DNA from: Oscillospiraceae bacterium
GTDB lineage: Bacteria; Bacillota; Clostridia; Oscillospirales; Ruminococcaceae
NCBI GenBank assembly: GCA_009784825.1
Contig: WQXO01000012.1
Span: 1 to 54,218, forward strand
Reading direction: 5' to 3'
Length of the DNA: 54,218 bases
The translations under genes and the position numbers were made by a program. The notes beneath the pieces were generated by a model. The model worked only from the letters and a program-made list of their open reading frames with translations, was not told where the DNA came from and ran no database searches. Shown here piece by piece: positions 52,111-54,218 of this stretch (position 1 is its first letter; the number at the start of each line of letters is the position of its first letter).

Positions 52111-52765
52111 AATTTGGCTCAAACACTGCTACTACTCCGCTAATCATCGAGTTTTCCGGTGAATCCTCGGTTAAAGCGTTCGGTTCATATGACTCGTTTG
52201 TTCCCTCAAAGAAAAACTCCTTCTCGGCTGTGACAGAAACAGGCTCGTTCCCGATTTCGATAACCCCGGAATATATAACATAATTTTTCCACCGCAGAGT
52301 TCCCTCTACAAAGAATACATACTCTCCTTGTTTAACGGGAGTGCCGCTAAAATCGGTCAAGTCCCATGAATATGAAAGATTGCCTGCTTTGGGTGTCGCT
52401 CCCGATATAGCGTCAACCTCGGATTTTTCCATTTCGGAAAGCCCCGAGCTTGAAACCCATACTTTAATAGAATCGGGTCTTGTTTTATACCCGCCGTCAG
52501 CAGTCCAGCGAGTTGCATAAAGCGTGTTGATGTAGTTACCGTCAGTATCCTCAATCCAAACTGCGAATTGGTTGCTCGCCCAGCCGGAGATTTTCTCATA
52601 ATTAAAAGATACGGTGAGTTGTCCTGTTGTGTGTGTGGATATTTCGTCTATAGTGGGAAGAGTTGTTGTGGTTGCCTCGGTTGTTTCAATTGGAGTGTCA
52701 GTGCTTTTACAAGCGGTAAGTGCAACGAGCAGTATCAATGTTATAATTGTTATGATATGTTTCAT
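52109..52765 (-). CDS. DUF2271-type lipoprotein
   Basis: The 218-residue protein has a lipobox (LTAC, about residue 18) after a hydrophobic signal, a Thr-rich linker and a DUF2271-type beta domain (FAVWIEDTDGNYINTLYATRW, in part WIEDTDGNYINTLYATRW, then PDSIKVWV, DAISGATPKAG and FFVEGTLRWKNYVIYSGVI in part EGTLRWKNYVIYSG). In other bacteria DUF2271 members occur next to PepSY or flavin-linked redox proteins, but none is here. Membrane-anchored, exported, role unknown. TTGGAA-17-TATAAT at 52829-52801 is a promoter. Confidence 0.85.
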   Translation of the reverse strand: MKHIITIITLILLVALTACKSTDTPIETTEATTTTLPTIDEISTHTTGQLTVSFNYEKISGWASNQFAVWIEDTDGNYINTLYATRWTADGGYKTRPDSIKVWVSSSGLSEMEKSEVDAISGATPKAGNLSYSWDLTDFSGTPVKQGEYVFFVEGTLRWKNYVIYSGVIEIGNEPVSVTAEKEFFFEGTNESYEPNALTEDSPENSMISGVVAVFEPN

Positions 52766-52800
52766 GGCTGTTCTCCTGATTTGTTAGTGAATTTCGTTTA

Positions 52801-52829
52801 ATTATACCACACAGACGGCGGATTTCCAA
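52801..52829 (-). promoter_or_regulatory. Promoter of the DUF2271 lipoprotein
   Basis: On the minus strand TTGGAA (52829-52824), 17 bases and TATAAT (52806-52801). Confidence 0.65.
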
Positions 52830-52924
52830 GCCTTTTTAAAAAGAAAATACTTTTTAAAGTGTAACATTATTTAATTAATGGGCATAAAATATTTCTAAAT
52901 AATTATATCGAAAGGGAACGAATT

Positions 52925-54055
52925 ATGTCATATTATGTAAACAGCATGGAAAAACTTAAATCAGCATTGGAAAGCCATGATTTAAACATCAACATCATCA
53001 TAACAGGCTCATTTGAACTAACAGGGTACGCATACATCAGCGGAGGGAAAACAGTCACTATTATTTCAGATGGTTTAGCCGAGCATGTGATTTCTATGAA
53101 TTCGGCACATAATTTCCAAGTGCGTGACGGCGGCAATCTTATATTGGGCGATGGTTCACCGTTAATGCTTTCGGGTGAGGTTGTCGGGATTATTAATGTT
53201 GTTGAAAACGGTTCAATCGTTGTCAACGATGGTGTTTCAATAATAAATGAAACGGACGTTACATCAAGATATGCACTGCATTTAAGCGGCTCAAACGTAA
53301 CCGGTGTAATAAACGGCGGGTATTTCAGCGGTTATGTTGCGTTAGATGTGAGAAACGGTGCAAAGGTTACGGAAATTCGTAAGGGTGAGTTTGTGGGAGA
53401 AACAAACGCTGTCGTTGTCAGCGGCGATACTTCAAAGGTTTTCAAGATTTCAGGCGGGGTTTTCTGGGGCAAGAATAGTGTTGCAATTAAAACAGAAACA
53501 AGTATATTACTTGAGCCGGGATTAAATGACAGCAAGGGGATTACTCGGTTCAGCGGAAAGGACGGCGTAATTTTCAACAATGACAGCTTGATAGTCTTCC
53601 CGAACGGTTATGTAATGAGTTCTCAAACCGAACCCGTCAACAATATTGCGGGAACAGAGTTTAAGTATCTTGAGCGGTTTATTGATGGGGAAGGTGAGAA
53701 GAATGTAGATTTCCCCTGTATTAATATTTCCGAACCGGGTGTGTACTATTATACAATCGGCGAAACAAGCGTTTCCGGGAACGGCTGGACTACAGACACG
53801 AAGAAATACCCGGTTGTCGTGACTGTTACCGATGACGGGAACGGTAAATTATCGTCGCATGTGAATTATCCCGAAGGATACCCGAAGTTCGTCAACAAGT
53901 ATGAACACTCGTCAATCTGTATTGAATTGGGTGCTGTAAAAATTGCGGTAGGGGCTCCGCTTGAAGATGGTCAGTTTACTTTCGCTGTGTTTGATGCAGA
54001 TGGAAATCCGGTTGCTACCGCCACAAATCGCGAATCAGGTCAGGTCAATCCTTAA
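52925..54055 (+). CDS. Pilin-like isopeptide-domain protein, apparently truncated
   Basis: It begins with a beta-helix-like region (about residues 1-240, with repeating G-x-N-x-I-V patterns such as NGSIVVNDGVSI and NGAKVTEIRKGEF) and continues with a pilin T-antigen/FctA-type half-domain (EPGVYYYTIGETSVSG, YPVVVTVTDDGNGKL) and the start of a second (GAVKIAVGAPLEDGQFTFAVFDADGNPVATATN). The latter stops after NP, well before the usual GKVTFxxLxYxxPGTYxYxI. It has no signal peptide and no sorting motif, so export is doubtful. Either a natural truncated gene or a broken one. A hairpin terminator follows in 20 bases, suggesting the end is real. Confidence 0.75.
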   Translation: MSYYVNSMEKLKSALESHDLNINIIITGSFELTGYAYISGGKTVTIISDGLAEHVISMNSAHNFQVRDGGNLILGDGSPLMLSGEVVGIINVVENGSIVVNDGVSIINETDVTSRYALHLSGSNVTGVINGGYFSGYVALDVRNGAKVTEIRKGEFVGETNAVVVSGDTSKVFKISGGVFWGKNSVAIKTETSILLEPGLNDSKGITRFSGKDGVIFNNDSLIVFPNGYVMSSQTEPVNNIAGTEFKYLERFIDGEGEKNVDFPCINISEPGVYYYTIGETSVSGNGWTTDTKKYPVVVTVTDDGNGKLSSHVNYPEGYPKFVNKYEHSSICIELGAVKIAVGAPLEDGQFTFAVFDADGNPVATATNRESGQVNP

Positions 54056-54076
54056 TGGTATAAATCAAAACCATAA

Positions 54077-54113
54077 AAAACGGTTACTTCTTTATATAAG
54101 GAGTAACCGTTTT
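54077..54113 (+). terminator. Terminator after the pilin-like gene
   Basis: AAAACGGTTACT (54077-54088) pairs with AGTAACCGTTTT (54102-54113), with an inner CTT/AAG pair in the loop. The T-run is short. Confidence 0.8.
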
Positions 54114-54127
54114 GTGCAATGTGTACA

Positions 54128-54218
54128 AAAAAAAAAAAAAAAAAAATGCAAAAAGTAAAAAGAAAAAAAAAACCGCATGAAAAAAAAAAAAAACATAAAG
54201 AAAAAAAAAAAATAAAAA
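54128..54218. other. A-rich low-complexity window end, likely artefact
   Basis: From about 54128 the sequence is mostly runs of A separated by single other bases. It has no bacterial gene or intergenic look and is unlike the rest of the window. A contig-end sequencing or assembly artefact is most likely. Confidence 0.75.

Noticed and set aside
54128-54218. Poly-A tract as a real regulatory or genomic feature
   Set aside because: Its composition is unlike the rest of the window and it lies at the sequence edge, so artefact is the simpler reading.

Overview
The window looks like a chromosomal segment of an uncultured, endospore-forming, chemotactic Clostridia-type member of the Bacillota. The reasons are SpoIVA next to a SipL-like DUF3794/LysM protein, a Spo0A homologue, a che operon with flagellar-export-like genes, strong purine-rich ribosome binding sites, and TTGACA/TATAAT promoters with 17-base spacers. 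Base composition is moderately AT-rich by eye. No rRNA or ribosomal-protein genes allow finer placement. Both ends fall in surface-protein genes. The left end cuts a giant adhesin, and the right end dissolves into A-rich low-complexity sequence that looks like an assembly artefact.

Layout: (1) 1-4347, a secreted multidomain Cna-B-type adhesin read leftward. (2) 4562-8067, two tandem membrane proteins of unknown function followed by a 23S rRNA m5U methyltransferase. (3) 8069-11192, a TetR regulator with its operator and an ABC-2 exporter. (4) 11258-17349, one tightly packed leftward operon of eleven small enzyme genes, with a promoter overlapping the spoIVA terminator and a hairpin at its end. 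It includes a peptide-deformylase-like protein that has lost a metal ligand. (5) 17356-20591, sipL-spoIVA behind a sigma-E-like promoter. (6) 20649-25191, cheA-cheW-cheR-cheB. (7) 25374-28553, a FliK-like and a stand-alone FlhB-C-like gene, then a Spo0A whose phospho-acceptor aspartate is glutamate, with tandem 0A boxes upstream. (8) 28596-32855, a zinc-phospholipase-like gene, a DinJ/YafQ toxin-antitoxin pair, tyrA and aroF, an HD hydrolase and a leucine-rich-repeat lipoprotein. (9) 32931-36580, a broken KilA-N gene, then a DHHW/MBOAT pair of the kind that O-acylates extracellular glycans. (10) 36752-40636, a zinc-uptake binding protein and permease without an ATPase, a rhodanese lipoprotein, a thioredoxin-fold protein without its cysteines, and S-adenosylhomocysteinase. 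(11) 40734-44800, an XRE regulator and acetyltransferase, then an O-antigen-ligase-like protein and an initiating sugar transferase. (12) 45005-48552, a small membrane protein, bioY-birA and a chemoreceptor. (13) 48605-54218, tRNA-Thr with an att-like scar, an unrecognised gene, a Na/Pi cotransporter flanked by a duplicated gene end, a DUF2271 lipoprotein and a truncated pilin-like protein.

Together the genes concern the cell surface (adhesins, glycan acylation, polysaccharide), motility sensing and sporulation. The most unusual items are the Asp-to-Glu Spo0A with two 0A boxes one helical turn apart, the co-transcribed sipL-spoIVA pair with a recognisable mother-cell promoter, the cysteine-free thioredoxin-like protein beside an ATPase-less zinc operon, the deformylase-like protein with a changed metal site, and the tandem membrane proteins. 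Everything here is read by eye. No database or structure search was run.
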